Source: Paramecium sonneborni
Lineage: Eukaryota; Ciliophora; Oligohymenophorea; Peniculida; Parameciidae
Assembly: GCA_905182985.1 (NCBI GenBank)
Contig: CAJJDN010000002.1
Location: 829,148 to 893,147 of the forward strand
Reading direction: 5' to 3'
DNA: 64,000 nt
Program-made: the position numbers and the translations under genes
The notes under the pieces: model-generated
What the model was told of the DNA's origin: nothing
The model's database searches: none
What the model saw: the letters and a program-made list of their open reading frames with translations, nothing else
Shown: piece by piece, positions 11,278 to 22,303 of the stretch
How positions within the stretch are numbered: the stretch's first letter is position 1
Layout of the letters: each line of letters starts with the position of its first letter

Positions 11278-12257
11278 ATGGGAGGATGTCCTTCTAAATG
11301 TGAAATTAAATGTGGAAATGGATAACGATAAGAAGGAAGTACACTCGAGTTAAACTTTGAGCAACAACCTTAAATACTAAGAAATAAGGATCGAAATCGA
11401 TCAGCATCCAGTTCTCATTAAGGAGAATCTGCTACTTTACCTGCTACTAATTTTAAAAGGGAATTGGAATATAAAGATAATATTTTACATACTCAATCAG
11501 ATCCAAAAAATGAATTATTTGTTAGCAATATTGAAGTGGAGTTACTTCCAATTTTTGTAACCAAGAAATAAATTAATGAATCAACTGTTTAATATAGAGA
11601 AAACAGATTTATAATTGATTTAGAAATAGAAGTCAGAGCTAGAATTCTAGAAATGTATATATCATAATAAATCCAATTAGAAATCAACAAGAATAAGAAG
11701 AACGATAAAGATTAATCATTAAAGAAATTGTTAAGCAATAATTAGAATTTGAATAAAGGAAATCAGAATTAATATCTAACTCTTAAACTAATTAATAATA
11801 AGAAAATTCGTAAAACTTTAATTAAATATAATAATAATAATAATCAACCAAAAAGAATACTTCAAAGGAATCAAAAGATTCTTAATTTGCATCCATTTAA
11901 TCTAGTTCATTTTAGCAATCATCTGAAAAATAATCCAATATTCAATCATCACATATTAAAACAGACCCTTTAAAGTATTCAACAAAAAATCCATATTAAA
12001 TTAAAGCATTGGAGAAAATAATGAGTAATTATTATTTAGAAGATAACAGCTCTTATAGCAAACATAAAGGAATTCTTAAATAACGAAATCAACTTTAATA
12101 TCCTCATACTTCTAAAAGTCTACCTAATAAAAGATTGGCTAAGTCCAAACTATTTAAGAAGAAAAGAGTTCATTTTTCTTAAGACACTAATTTTAATTTT
12201 GAAAAAAAAGGGGAAGAAAAGAAAGCCTCAAAAACTTGGTGGAAATCTATATTTTGA
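11278..12257 (+). CDS. N-terminally lipid-modified protein with RVxF PP1-docking motif
   Basis: 317 residues with one 26-nt intron (11655-11680); exon sum 954 nt. It begins MGGCPSKC: Gly2 with Cys4 and Cys8 is a typical N-myristoylation plus palmitoylation signal, implying membrane attachment. A central predicted helix (EVRARILEINQQEQEERQRL) leads into a Gln/Ser-rich region. Near the C terminus KKKRVHFSQDTNF is a strong RVxF motif: basic residues, then R-V-H-F, used by many regulators to dock on protein phosphatase 1. The protein ends TWWKSIF. No known domain or orthologue is recognised. A PP1-targeting subunit at a membrane is the working inference. Confidence 0.72.
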
Positions 12258-12430
12258 TTCCTTTCTTAATATATTTATTAATTATTATATTAATTCCATT
12301 TTTAAGTACATACAATCTATAATATGAAAATAGAATATTAATATGTTATTCTTAATATTATGTAATATATAAAAGATATCAAAATATCTAAAATATAATA
12401 ATAATAATAACAATAGGTTAAATATAAATA

Positions 12431-13249
12431 TCAATCTTTTGCAGCTCTGTAAATTTTATTACATGCATCTTCAAGTAAACCTAACAAATTCTCCTAACTT
12501 TCTTCTCTTAATTTCTTTTCTTCTTCAATTTCACTCTTTACTCTTGAAACCAAATCTTTAAGCATCTCAAAAATTGCTGCTTCTGATTCCTCTCTAATAA
12601 TAATTTAATAAAAAAATACCTCAACTTCTTTTAATTAGCCAATCCTTCATTTAATCTCTTAATTTCATCTCCTGCTCTTCTCAAAGTACCATTATCACTA
12701 TCTTCTCTATCTTAACCTTCTGTCTTTACCAAATCATAAAGTTTTGGTAAATCATTTTCTAATGAAGTTGTTATATTTTCAATTTATTCTTGTCTAATTT
12801 TACTTTCTGTTTAAATATCTGATTTTAAATAAACAACCTAATACTATTAAGGATTATTACTTTTTCATCTAAATAACCTTATAATTTTAGATTTCCATCT
12901 TTTCTTATTGAAATTTCTTATTCTAATTTAGTCGTTATACGACTTTCAAAAGCAGCAATTTCTCTCACTCTTTATTCAAACTATGCTTCAAAAACATTGT
13001 TTTCTTCTTCTATTTATTTTTATAATCTCACAATTTCATCTTTTAGGGAATGCTAAAATGATATGAAATTTATACCAATTTTCTGTTATAGGATGTAATA
13101 GTATCTTGAATTCTTTCTTCAACACCAGATACTCGGCCACAAATAACATCAATACGATGAGCTTTGGAACTATCATGGTGTAATTAAATGGAGCTGAGTT
13201 TTTCAGAAATTTTAGCAAATCGTTCGTTGAATGGTGTATTTGGATTCAT
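12431..13249 (-). CDS. SF-assemblin (striated fibre assemblin), complete copy
   Basis: 248 residues from ATG (complement of 13247-13249) to TGA at 12431. Introns of 23, 23 and 26 nt lie at 13053-13075, 12838-12860 and 12594-12619; exon sum 747 nt. It is almost wholly coiled coil, starting MNPNTPFNERFAKISEKL. The C-terminal signature AAIFEMLKDLVSRVKSEI, then QENLLGLLEDACNKI, is characteristic of SF-assemblins. These polymerise into the striated rootlets attached to basal bodies, which in Paramecium are the kinetodesmal-type fibres. Divergent from the Rab gene. Part of the gene recurs at 13676-14299 through an assembly overlap. Confidence 0.92.
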
Positions 13250-13286
13250 TTTATTTATTTTATTAACAAAATTTATTTGTATTATT

Positions 13287-13521
13287 ATGAATAAATAACA
13301 GTATAATTACCATTATAGTTTTAAATTTATCATAGTAGGTGATTCTGGAGTTGGAAAAAGTTGTTTACTCTAATAATTCACTGAAGGTTAATTTAAAAAC
13401 AATATTGATTCAACAGTTGGAATAGGATTTGGATAGAAGGATGTAATTTATAAGGATAGTGTGATTAGAGTAAATATATGGGATACTGTAAACTTCTTAA
13501 TATTATTTAGGCAGGTTAAGA
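13287..13521 (+). CDS. Rab GTPase, 5' fragment (assembly duplicate)
   Basis: Identical to the start of the gene at 14337 (offset 1050), running through exon 1 and the first intron, then ending at the N-run. Confidence 0.9.
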
Positions 13522-13675
13522 NNNNNNNNNNNNNNNNNNNNNNNNNNNNNNNNNNNNNNNNNNNNNNNNNNNNNNNNNNNNNNNNNNNNNNNNNNNNNNN
13601 NNNNNNNNNNNNNNNNNNNNNNNNNNNNNNNNNNNNNNNNNNNNNNNNNNNNNNNNNNNNNNNNNNNNNNNNNNN
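13522..13675. other. Assembly gap (154 N)
   Basis: Run of N between the two overlapping contig ends. Because the flanks overlap by 896 bp, the true gap size is probably zero or negative. Confidence 0.95.
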
Positions 13676-14299
13676 TTCTTTTAATTAGCCAATCCTTCAT
13701 TTAATCTCTTAATTTCATCTCCTGCTCTTCTCAAAGTACCATTATCACTATCTTCTCTATCTTAACCTTCTGTCTTTACCAAATCATAAAGTTTTGGTAA
13801 ATCATTTTCTAATGAAGTTGTTATATTTTCAATTTATTCTTGTCTAATTTTACTTTCTGTTTAAATATCTGATTTTAAATAAACAACCTAATACTATTAA
13901 GGATTATTACTTTTTCATCTAAATAACCTTATAATTTTAGATTTCCATCTTTTCTTATTGAAATTTCTTATTCTAATTTAGTCGTTATACGACTTTCAAA
14001 AGCAGCAATTTCTCTCACTCTTTATTCAAACTATGCTTCAAAAACATTGTTTTCTTCTTCTATTTATTTTTATAATCTCACAATTTCATCTTTTAGGGAA
14101 TGCTAAAATGATATGAAATTTATACCAATTTTCTGTTATAGGATGTAATAGTATCTTGAATTCTTTCTTCAACACCAGATACTCGGCCACAAATAACATC
14201 AATACGATGAGCTTTGGAACTATCATGGTGTAATTAAATGGAGCTGAGTTTTTCAGAAATTTTAGCAAATCGTTCGTTGAATGGTGTATTTGGATTCAT
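13676..14299 (-). CDS. SF-assemblin, truncated assembly duplicate
   Basis: Same as 12626-13249: exons 1 and 2 plus nearly all of exon 3. The last intron and the C-terminal exon are missing because the contig begins here. Confidence 0.88.
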
Positions 14300-14336
14300 T
14301 TTATTTATTTTATTAACAAAATTTATTTGTATTATT
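14300..14336. promoter_or_regulatory. 37-bp divergent intergenic region
   Basis: Separates the ATG codons of SF-assemblin (minus) and the Rab GTPase (plus). It must hold both transcription starts or overlap the coding sequence. A+T-rich, no recognisable element. Confidence 0.6.
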
Positions 14337-15021
14337 ATGAATAAATAACAGTATAATTACCATTATAGTTTTAAATTTATCATAGTAGGTGATTCTGGAG
14401 TTGGAAAAAGTTGTTTACTCTAATAATTCACTGAAGGTTAATTTAAAAACAATATTGATTCAACAGTTGGAATAGGATTTGGATAGAAGGATGTAATTTA
14501 TAAGGATAGTGTGATTAGAGTAAATATATGGGATACTGTAAACTTCTTAATATTATTTAGGCAGGTTAAGAATCATTCAGATCAATTACAAGAGCTTATT
14601 ACAGAGGGTATAGAAAATTAATTAAATAATTAGATCAATTGCATGTTTATTAGTTTATGATGTGACCAAGAAAAAATCATTTCATCATCTTATTAATTGG
14701 TTTAATGAAGTGAAGTAAGATTCATAAGCAAACATAATAATCGTTGGAAATAAAATAGATTCATGGGGAAGAGAAGTGTCTTAAGATGAAGGTTAATAAT
14801 TAGCTCAATAAACAGGATCTTTATATTTTGAAACATCTGCAAAAACAGGTGAAAATGTTATTCTCACATTTGAAACACTAGTATAAAAAATTTATATGAA
14901 AATTAAGAATAAGGAAATTGATATAGATGATCCATAAAATGGAATTAAATTGGGTATGATGACTGAAATATAACCAGTCATTAATCAATCTAATTCAAAT
15001 TAGAATTCTTCATGTTGCTGA
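14337..15021 (+). CDS. Rab-family small GTPase (Rab2/4/14-like)
   Basis: 211 residues, introns of 23 nt (14538-14560) and 26 nt (14608-14633), exon sum 636 nt. All nucleotide-binding motifs are present: P-loop GDSGVGKS (residues 18-25), switch-I threonine in STVGIGF, WDTAGQE, NKID, and ETSAK. The segment WDTAGQESFRSITRAYYRG is typical of Rab proteins, closest in feel to the Rab2/4/14 group. The C-terminal Cys-Cys is the site of double geranylgeranylation, anchoring it to endomembranes for vesicle targeting. The effector loop reads GIGFGQK instead of the usual GVEFG-like sequence. Specific Rab subtype not determined. Confidence 0.95.
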
Positions 15022-15317
15022 TGAACCTTTTTCATTTTTATTTTAACAAATCATTTAATTTCAGAATTTCGCCAAATAATAGAATAAAAGAATATCTTTT
15101 ATTTTTATATAATATTACTACTCTTTGGAAGCCAATATTTTTTCTCTATTAATCTTATTAAAATTAATAAAAAAAGCTTTAATATTTATAATTATTTAGC
15201 TCTATTGCTCATTTGTAATGGGCTCTATCAATTTATCACCTATTTAATTATTAGCTTGAAAATAAATTATAAAAATTGAATTATAAAAGTTTATATTATA
15301 AGTTTTATTGATTCCCC

Positions 15318-15921
15318 TCATCTTTAAGGGTATTTTAATTGTATTTCTAATTGACTTTCTGTTAAAATTTTTAATAATTCTTTATTGTTTTTATATCTGT
15401 ATATATTGATCTAAATCTATTCTTTTTTATAATCAGGTTTATTGGTGTATTTTAAATAATTAGTCTTATCTAAATTACTCCTCAATTTTAATAAAATCAG
15501 CAAGAGTTAGATCTTTAGACTTTCTTGCTCTCTTATTTTCAAATTTTTTTTTCATCTAAAATTTTCCTTAAATTCAGCCACGACAAATAATAATATAATG
15601 ATTAATAATTTAAATATCTTTAATAGACAATCATTTTTACATAACATTTTACTAAAGATGAATAGAGTTTGTATCAATCAATATCCTATTTTAAGATTTC
15701 AAATCTAATTTCTCCTTTCCTATTTTTATGATAACAAATCCTTATTAAAATATTTCGAAATATTCTCTTAAAATCTGTTATAAAAAAGGTTTTTGTATCC
15801 CATTATAGCTTATAAACATTTCTCATATTCTATCTAAAGAATACATATGATCATTTATTACCATTTTAAGGATTCCTACTAAATTCTTTTTTGTGAAGTT
15901 ATTTATTTTTAGTTTTCTCAT
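15318..15921 (-). CDS. Unresolved minus-strand gene
   Basis: A plausible start at the complement of 15919-15921 gives MRKLKINNFTKKNLVGILKM, followed by a 28-nt intron and then EYEKCLQAIMGYKNLFYNRF. Downstream coding-like pieces (KRARKSKDLTLADFIKIEE; ESQLEIQLKYPQR before a TGA at 15318) sit in other frames. I could not connect all exons, so structure and product are open. It may be partly degenerate. Confidence 0.35.
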
Positions 15922-16557
15922 TTATTAATTTACATAAAATAAACTGTTTTATTACATATTATGAAATTATAAAAAAGATTTTAGATGGAAAGTTAAATCT
16001 TTCTCATAGAATTACTATTTGTATAATTATATTTTTTAAATACTAAAAATAAATAATTGAGAGATTTTTATCTTTAGTTAAAGTTGAGAATAGAAATAAT
16101 TTTTTTAAAATTTAATAGAATTTTATTTTTCAAATCTGTAAAAAAATTAGATATCTTTGTAACAATTTTAATTTTGTAATTAATAAAAGAATAAATAAAA
16201 AAATACAAACTAAAAGTATTCTATTTTTATAAATGAATAAACGCTGATTTTGATTTTATAATCATCAATCATTTTCTAAGCAACGAAAATCGAGTTTCAT
16301 CGTATTTAAAATTAAATCAAAATTCCTAAAATATATAAGAAATAAATTTATATACTTGGCGATATTAGTAGAAGAATGTGACATTTAGTTATCGAATTTT
16401 TGTTCATATAATTTCACAATAATTTCTTTCAATTTTTAAATTTATGAAATATAAACTTTTTCCTCCCCTTAATTAATTTAAATTGATTTAGTTTATGGTT
16501 TGGTTGAAATTTAGTTCATTTTAACTTATCTTGTTTTTTCCAATAAAGAACTTTATT
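15922..16557. other. Intergenic region, about 640 bp
   Basis: No frame on either strand looks coding. Long A/T tracts throughout. It separates two minus-strand genes and is long by the standards of this window. Confidence 0.5.
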
Positions 16558-17406
16558 TCATTTTTTATTATGATGGAGTTTGGGGAACTAAAATTGTTTA
16601 TTATTATTATTACCATCTGGTATAATTTCTTGAGACATTTTCATATTAATTTATTTAGATTAAACAGCTCTTTTTTATGCAATTTAATTAGGAGTAGATT
16701 AAGGTTAAATTTTTGAAGTTTAAGGCCTTATAGTTGGATTATTCTTTTTTTAGACAACAGTTTGATTATATTGAGAATTATTTTATTAATTTGTATGAGA
16801 TAATAAATTGGCATCTTTAGAGTAGACAACTGATTTTTTTTTTTCATTATTTACTAAATATATAAAATTAGAAGAATACCTTAATCTTTAAGAGATGTTT
16901 TACTATTACTAGGAACTTTTGTAATTCCTTTTTAATGATTGTTTGTTGGAGCTGTAGAAATTGATTCTTAAAATTATTATTATTCATCTTCTTCTAATAT
17001 TTAATGAGGCTATGTTCCTAATTAAGTTTAATGACTTTCATGTTCAGGAAATTCATCTTAAAATTAGAATGTTATTTACGTATGATATTTCCTGCTATTG
17101 TTCCTTAATTCACAGAAACAGAATGCATTTTTTATTGTTTCCATGTATTTATTAGATTATCTACATTTTGATTTTACTGTCTAAGATTCAAGACTTAAAT
17201 AGAAATAGTATAATACATTTTTCTACGGATTAAGATTATTTTTCACTATTTCTACTACTTTTAACTTCTGTAATATTGATTCCATTAGTTTATTATCTGT
17301 CAGAAGATTAATAACGAGTTCTTTATGATGTTTAAGCTAATTTTTCTTTAAGTTATTCTAATTCTTCGAATTTAGCAATGTAGTGATTATTTATCATAGC
17401 AGACAT
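16558..17406 (-). CDS. Hypothetical disordered Ser/Gln/Asn-rich protein
   Basis: 258 residues from ATG (complement of 17404-17406) to TGA at 16558, with three introns of 23, 23 and 26 nt; exon sum 777 nt. It starts MSAMINNHYIAKFEELEQL, a short helix, then becomes low-complexity with many Gln (TAA/TAG), Asn, Ser and Pro. No domain found. All three introns contain or precede a frame change that restores an open frame, which supports the model. Confidence 0.62.
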
Positions 17407-17466
17407 ATAAATAATAAATTATTTAAAGTTATAAGTGTATTTATAAATAAAATAAAATGAATAATA

Positions 17467-18328
17467 TCATTTATTGAAAGCATTCTTGACTTTATCGAAA
17501 ACTCCATCCTTTTTTGATGTTTATTCTTAGGATTGAACTTTTTCTTATTATAAAAATCAATAATAATATAATACTTTGGCTAAATTAGAGAATATTGCTT
17601 TTTATTTATCATTTAATTTATTTGGTATTTATATATTGAAATTGATGATTGAATCACCTTTTTAATTTTAATTGTGTTCCAATTTATTAATTCCCTTTAA
17701 TATTTTTTAATAGAATATAAAAAGCCATCAATCTCATTTTTTCTACATCTTTATTTATCTTCATTTAAAGTTTTAACTTTAATTGTATCTCCTAAAACAG
17801 CTTAAATAATAGAAATATAAGCATTACTAATTAAATCATAACCATCTCTTTTATAATATATTTAGTACCATTACAACTAGTGTAATTACCTATTTTCTCA
17901 AATTAAATTGTCTACTGTGAGATCCTTAAACACTATCCATGTATTAAATTTCCATTTAAACATATATATCAGCTTCTTTAAAACTTCTTTCACCTTCTCC
18001 TCCCATATTAAACAAAGATGCAAAATCACCAAATATTGATTAATCTAATTCGAAATCTTATCCTCTACCTCCTTTTTTTCATAATCTAAAAATACTCCTA
18101 TATGCTGCAAAAGTATCTTATGCTCAAGCCTATTATTTCTGCAAACTTCTCTTATGCATCTTGTGATGGATTTTCATCAGGATAAAATTTCTTGCAAATC
18201 CATAATATGCTTTTATAATATCATTTTAGGAGGCATTTCTAGGTATATCCAATTATTAATCTGCTTTTGTATTAATATAATTGAATAACGAATTCTACTT
18301 TGGGCCATGAGGATTACAAAACTTTCAT
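17467..18328 (-). pseudogene. DnaJ (Hsp40) pseudogene
   Basis: Read on the minus strand, recognisable DnaJ pieces occur in order but in shifting frames. J-domain pieces are LDIPRNASQNDI and FYPDENPSQDAQEKFAEI (the HPD histidine is Tyr). A Gly-rich piece IFGDFASLFNMGGEGE follows, then one relic of the cysteine-rich zinc region (SCNGT). The C-terminal substrate domain gives RDGYDLISNAYISIIQAVLG, and the end reads SKKDGVFDKVKNAFNK before TGA at 17467. A one-base frameshift splits the J domain, at least one TGA is in frame before the Gly-rich part, and most of the zinc-finger domain is deleted. No small intron repairs these breaks. Likely a decayed duplicate of a type-I, possibly organellar, DnaJ. 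Confidence 0.78.
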
Positions 18329-18976
18329 TTATTTTTCAATTTAAAAACATTTAATATTGATTTCTAAATTTTTAATAATTTTTTTAAGGTATCTAATGAT
18401 AGAATTTCTTTTTCTTTCTGCTAATTGAGTCAAATTTTTATTAACTTAAAAAAGTTTTAACATTATTACAATGAGATCTATTCTATTATGTATATATAAT
18501 CTATTTCAATTCTTTATATTCAATAAGAAGTGTATCCATTTGTGTTTCAAAGATTCTCTAAAGTAAAATTAGTTTTGTTTCTGAATACTTTAATAAGACT
18601 TATTATCATTAGACAATAACATAAAAATATATAATTTATTAATACATTAATCTAAAAAATATTAATATGGAGTGTATCTTTTATCGATTTTAAAAAGATG
18701 GGTGATTTTAAAAGAACCTAAGTTTTGTGTCTAAATATTATTCTATAATGCTAACTTTAGCTCTTGAATAACAATTTGTTAAAGTTTTTTAATAATTAAT
18801 CTATTTGTTCATGAAGTTTTTAATGATGGATTAGTTTTTTCCATTCAATATATTAATAATTAAAAAGATGTTGTCTTACTATTATTTTAAACTTTACAAT
18901 TTGTTTATAGAGGTTGAGTTTGTGTTGTTTAATTTGATTTAGATTTAAATAATTTTATATACGGTAAATTAAATAA
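18329..18976. other. Unresolved stretch with coding-like minus-strand fragments
   Basis: Minus-strand frames such as QMDTLLIEYKELKQIIY and KLHEQIDQLLKNFNKLLFKS look like coiled-coil coding DNA. I could not find a start or splice pattern linking them, and they may belong to a decayed gene next to the DnaJ pseudogene. Confidence 0.35.
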
Positions 18977-19410
18977 ATGGGAATAAAAAGAAAGAGAGTG
19001 ATAATGCAAGCAGGATCTCTTTTAAATCCAATATTTAGATATGTGTTAAAGATGAATTTCATTGCCAATCCAACAGATGTACATGGAACAAGATTATTAA
19101 GGTATATTAAATTAATTATATATAGACATTTACAATATTCAACAATGAATTTGAATAAGAAATTACATCAGCCAAATTTCGAATCTACTTATAGAGAATC
19201 AGTAGAATGTATTTCTAGTAAATGGGAAATAAAATTTGGTATATAGTGTAATAATTTTAAGTAAATGGATGGGAAAGGACATTCTATATGAAATATGCAG
19301 ATATGTCTACATTATATCAAACAATTAGGCAATACAATTATTTCATTGAAGGTTAAAGAGCTCTTCAAGGTGAAGATGATGAACCAGATGATACCTTATT
19401 ACAATATTGA
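18977..19410 (+). CDS. Hypothetical small protein
   Basis: 128 residues from ATG 18977 to TGA 19408, with introns of 24 nt and 23 nt (GTATATTAAA... and GTATATAGTG...); exon sum 387 nt. It contains NPTDVHGTRLLRHLQYS and later NGWERTFYMKYADMSTLYQ, then an acidic tail GEDDEPDDTLLQY. No family recognised with confidence. The Trp/Tyr-rich core suggests a folded domain. It converges on the Tubby gene with 54 bp between stops. The start could lie at the inner Met (MQAGSLLNPIF). Confidence 0.6.
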
Positions 19411-19464
19411 ATAAAATATATTAGAGAATTATCAGTGCGGAATTTATTATATTTCTTTTAATAT

Positions 19465-21162
19465 TCATGACACAAGTGCTTTAGAACTTATAGATACCAT
19501 TGATATAGCAAAAGCTTATATTATACTGAGAGGTGGTCTAAAATCTAAATTAAAACTATTTGACTCCATCTTTCCATGCAATAATTATATCGTTTTATCA
19601 TCTCCTGCTTTTATTAATTAAAAGTTACGAGCTGATGCAATCTTTGCTCGTCTAATATTTTATTATTTATAAAATTACCCAAAAAAATTTAGTTAATAAC
19701 AATCCTTTTCCTAATTATAATGTGGTCTTAATGTAACTAATTCTAATAATTAATTAAATAAAATAAAATACCTTCCCATTCTTTTGTATCTAGATTAAGA
19801 AAAACAGTATCAAAATATCTAGGTTCATTTGCCATAATATTTGTTTCATATTCAATTTTCATTAATCTCCTTCTCTTTTATCCAATCCATTCTGGAAATT
19901 ATAATTAAAGAGATTCTGGATATCCATCATCATAAACAACCATAGATGTTCCCCAAATATTTCTTTCTACACATCCTAAATATGAATCATTATATTTTTG
20001 ATATTTTTCACATTTGTTATCAAATATATGAATTTCTGCATGTGCTTCTAATTATATTCCATATAAATATTATTATTAATCACTCTATTTTTTAATGATA
20101 TAGATGTGTGGATATTCTGATTCTTCTGTTTAATCAGGTATGTCAGCATTTCGTAATACTTGAAATTGAGTGTATTCATGAATAGGTTTAAAAACTTAAG
20201 CCCTATCCTTCTCATATTGTTTATACAATGGATACAGGAACGTTGTATTAATTTTAAATGAAAAGTTCTTATGATTAACACGAATAATGTTAGGCCTTTC
20301 AATTGATAATTATTTTAGGTTTTAAACAACATCTGTTAATAATGGATCGGTTATTTCCTTTAAGATTCCATTGTAATAGTATAATATTTATTTTACTAAT
20401 CTATGAATAGAACAACAAAATATCAGTACTTGTACATATACATTTAGTATTTAGATTCATAATGGACAGTTACTAATAATAATTTCATGATAATTTCTAA
20501 TGTAGGTTTCTTAGTTAATAATTTGAATGCCAAATCTTATGCAATTTCATCATTAAATAGACATCCACAAATCAAAAGACCATATTAATTTTTAAGATCT
20601 TATTACTAAAGCAACAATTAACATTCAGTTGGTTTTTCTCTAATCTTAAAGAATTCAAAATATAATAATAAATCTTATTCTTCAGGCAGTCTTATACCAT
20701 TAGATCCACATACAGGCATCTTAATTTATATCTCACAAATACTTTAATTAAATCTTGTTTCTCTATGTAATTCTATTTCAATAGTTTAATCTATTAAACA
20801 AGTTATCTCTCTACAAATACATTATATTCTTTTTTCATTCCCAATTCCTCATTTTCTATATTTCTATAATATAACATTTACCTATCACATCATCAAACAC
20901 AATATCGATCTCATTATCTATAGTATCATCTCTTAATTCTTTTTGAGCGACAAACTAAGTATATTAATATTCTAAATACTTCTGGAGTAATTGTGCATTT
21001 CACATAAATTTAAACAAAGTTTTCATTTGATAATAAAGGCACTTTTGAATTAGCTGGTTTATCCTCTATTTATTAATCAATTTGAGGTGCACCAAACAAA
21101 CTTTTCTAAAATCGCTCTTCTCTTTATTGTTATAATAACTTTAGATCTATTTGTTATTTCAT
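19465..21162 (-). CDS. Tubby-domain (TULP-like) protein
   Basis: 521 residues from ATG (complement of 21160-21162) to TGA at 19465. Five introns of 25, 26, 23, 29 and 29 nt; exon sum 1566 nt. The C-terminal half matches the Tubby barrel: RRLMKIEYETNIMANEPRYF, CYQLNFFGQF, ASARNFQLIKAGD, LLHGKMESNSFNLDFRPPLS, and the closing helix IIQAFAISMVSISSKA. Tubby domains bind phosphoinositides and, in TULP3-type proteins, deliver membrane proteins into cilia with IFT-A. The N-terminal ~300 residues, with a Cys-containing helical region, show no recognised domain. The canonical C terminus ...SSFDSKLACE is only partly kept (SISSKALVS). Confidence 0.93.
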
Positions 21163-21277
21163 AAAATTTATTATATAAATTAATAAAATAAAATAAAGAC
21201 AAATATTTAATCAGATGTCTCCATTCTCTGTGGTCTATATCCACGCAGTATTTATCTTATTATAATCCCAAGTCATC

Positions 21278-21979
21278 TCAAATATATTCCTCATCTGAAT
21301 TAACTTGAAACTATCTATTCATTGTTGTTGTGGATCCATTTAACCACTACGGATTATTAGACATCCATTCGTGTGGTTGATGTATATAATACATTAAAAC
21401 TTCATTCTTATATCGTAAATATTCTTCAGGATTCTAACTTTCTCCTCTTAAAATCATTGCTGTTGCCTTAGTTTTTAAATACCATAGTAAATATTATTTA
21501 AAAGCTTATTTCCTATTCCTTACTAATAGATCATCATCCTTCAATTAAATTAATTGATCTCTCAGAACTCTATAACCAGTAATTAATTCCAATTATCTGT
21601 TATAATATATACTTAATTATTTGCTGTCATCTACCAATTCCGATATGTATGCTATACAATCTTAGTCATTAATCATTGATTTTATTGCATGTCTCAAAAT
21701 ATTTCGGCAAATATTCTTCTTATAATCATTTAAATTTCTATCCTTAGATTATTTCTTTATTTTTTTATCAAGCTTTTTTCTACCAACCTTCTTATTATTT
21801 ATTTCTTTATTATACTCTTAAACCGGATTAACAATAATTGTTGATTGTTATTCAAAATCAATAAAGAATGAATCACTCCTAAACAAACTTAGATTCTATT
21901 AGTTTTTTTTATTATTTTCTTCAATATTTTAACTATATTCATTAGAAGATTCTAAATCAATCAAATAATCTGATGACAT
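21278..21979 (-). CDS. Hypothetical Lys/Asn-rich protein
   Basis: 233 residues from ATG (complement of 21977-21979), MSSDYLIDLESSNEYSQNIE, to TGA at 21278, without an intron. The middle holds a helical segment (ISELVDDSKQLSIYYNRQLE, then KTKATAMILRGES) ending HEWMSNNPQWLNGST. An alternative 28-nt intron (GTTAATTC...TTTGAG) would skip that TGA and extend the protein to a stop at 21211, adding WDYNKINTAWI; the exon sum also fits. The splice ends of that intron are atypical, so the shorter model is given. No domain recognised. In tandem with the Tubby gene. Confidence 0.6.
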
Positions 21980-22303
21980 GTTGATTTGGATATTTTTTAT
22001 TTAAATTACTTAATTCAATTTATTTCATTTATTTTTAAACACATAATTCTTAAATAATCATTGATGAATTCCGATCCAATAATGAACCTTTTAACCAATA
22101 TATTATATATAGTATTTATTCTTTTAACTTAGATTTAAAGATGTTTTTTTTATTCCTCTTTTGTCAATTTTTAATGGTATTTAAATAAATTTCAACCTAT
22201 CGATTGCTTGATGTAAAATTTTATAATAATAATTGTCTAATTAACTAAAATCAATATACAATATTATTTATTTGATTGATAATTTTGATAAATAATTATT
22301 TAT
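21980..22303. other. Divergent intergenic region, 324 bp
   Basis: Lies between the starts of the minus-strand hypothetical gene and the plus-strand MORN gene. A+T-rich with short A and T tracts; no coding frame or clear element. Confidence 0.5.

Larger units (their letters stand above)
12626..14571. repeat. Unmerged contig overlap 3 (896-bp duplication around an N-run)
   Basis: Bases 12626-13521 recur at 13676-14571 (offset 1050) with no difference seen, separated by 154 N at 13522-13675. The first copy has a complete SF-assemblin and a truncated Rab; the second has a truncated SF-assemblin and a complete Rab. They therefore join into one SF-assemblin/Rab pair. Confidence 0.93.

Noticed and set aside
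13036..13218. 60-residue minus-strand ORF seen twice (also 14086-14268)
   Set aside because: Out-of-frame shadow of the SF-assemblin first exon and intron, duplicated by the assembly overlap.
19411..19640. Apparent plus-strand continuation of the gene at 18977 (frame with NIHDTSALELIDTI)
   Set aside because: It is the antisense of the Tubby C-terminal exon; the plus-strand gene stops at TGA 19408.
20048..20302. 84-residue minus-strand ORF (MKGLTLFVLI...)
   Set aside because: Same strand but wrong frame within the Tubby gene; the true frame reads through TAA/TAG as Gln and matches the family.
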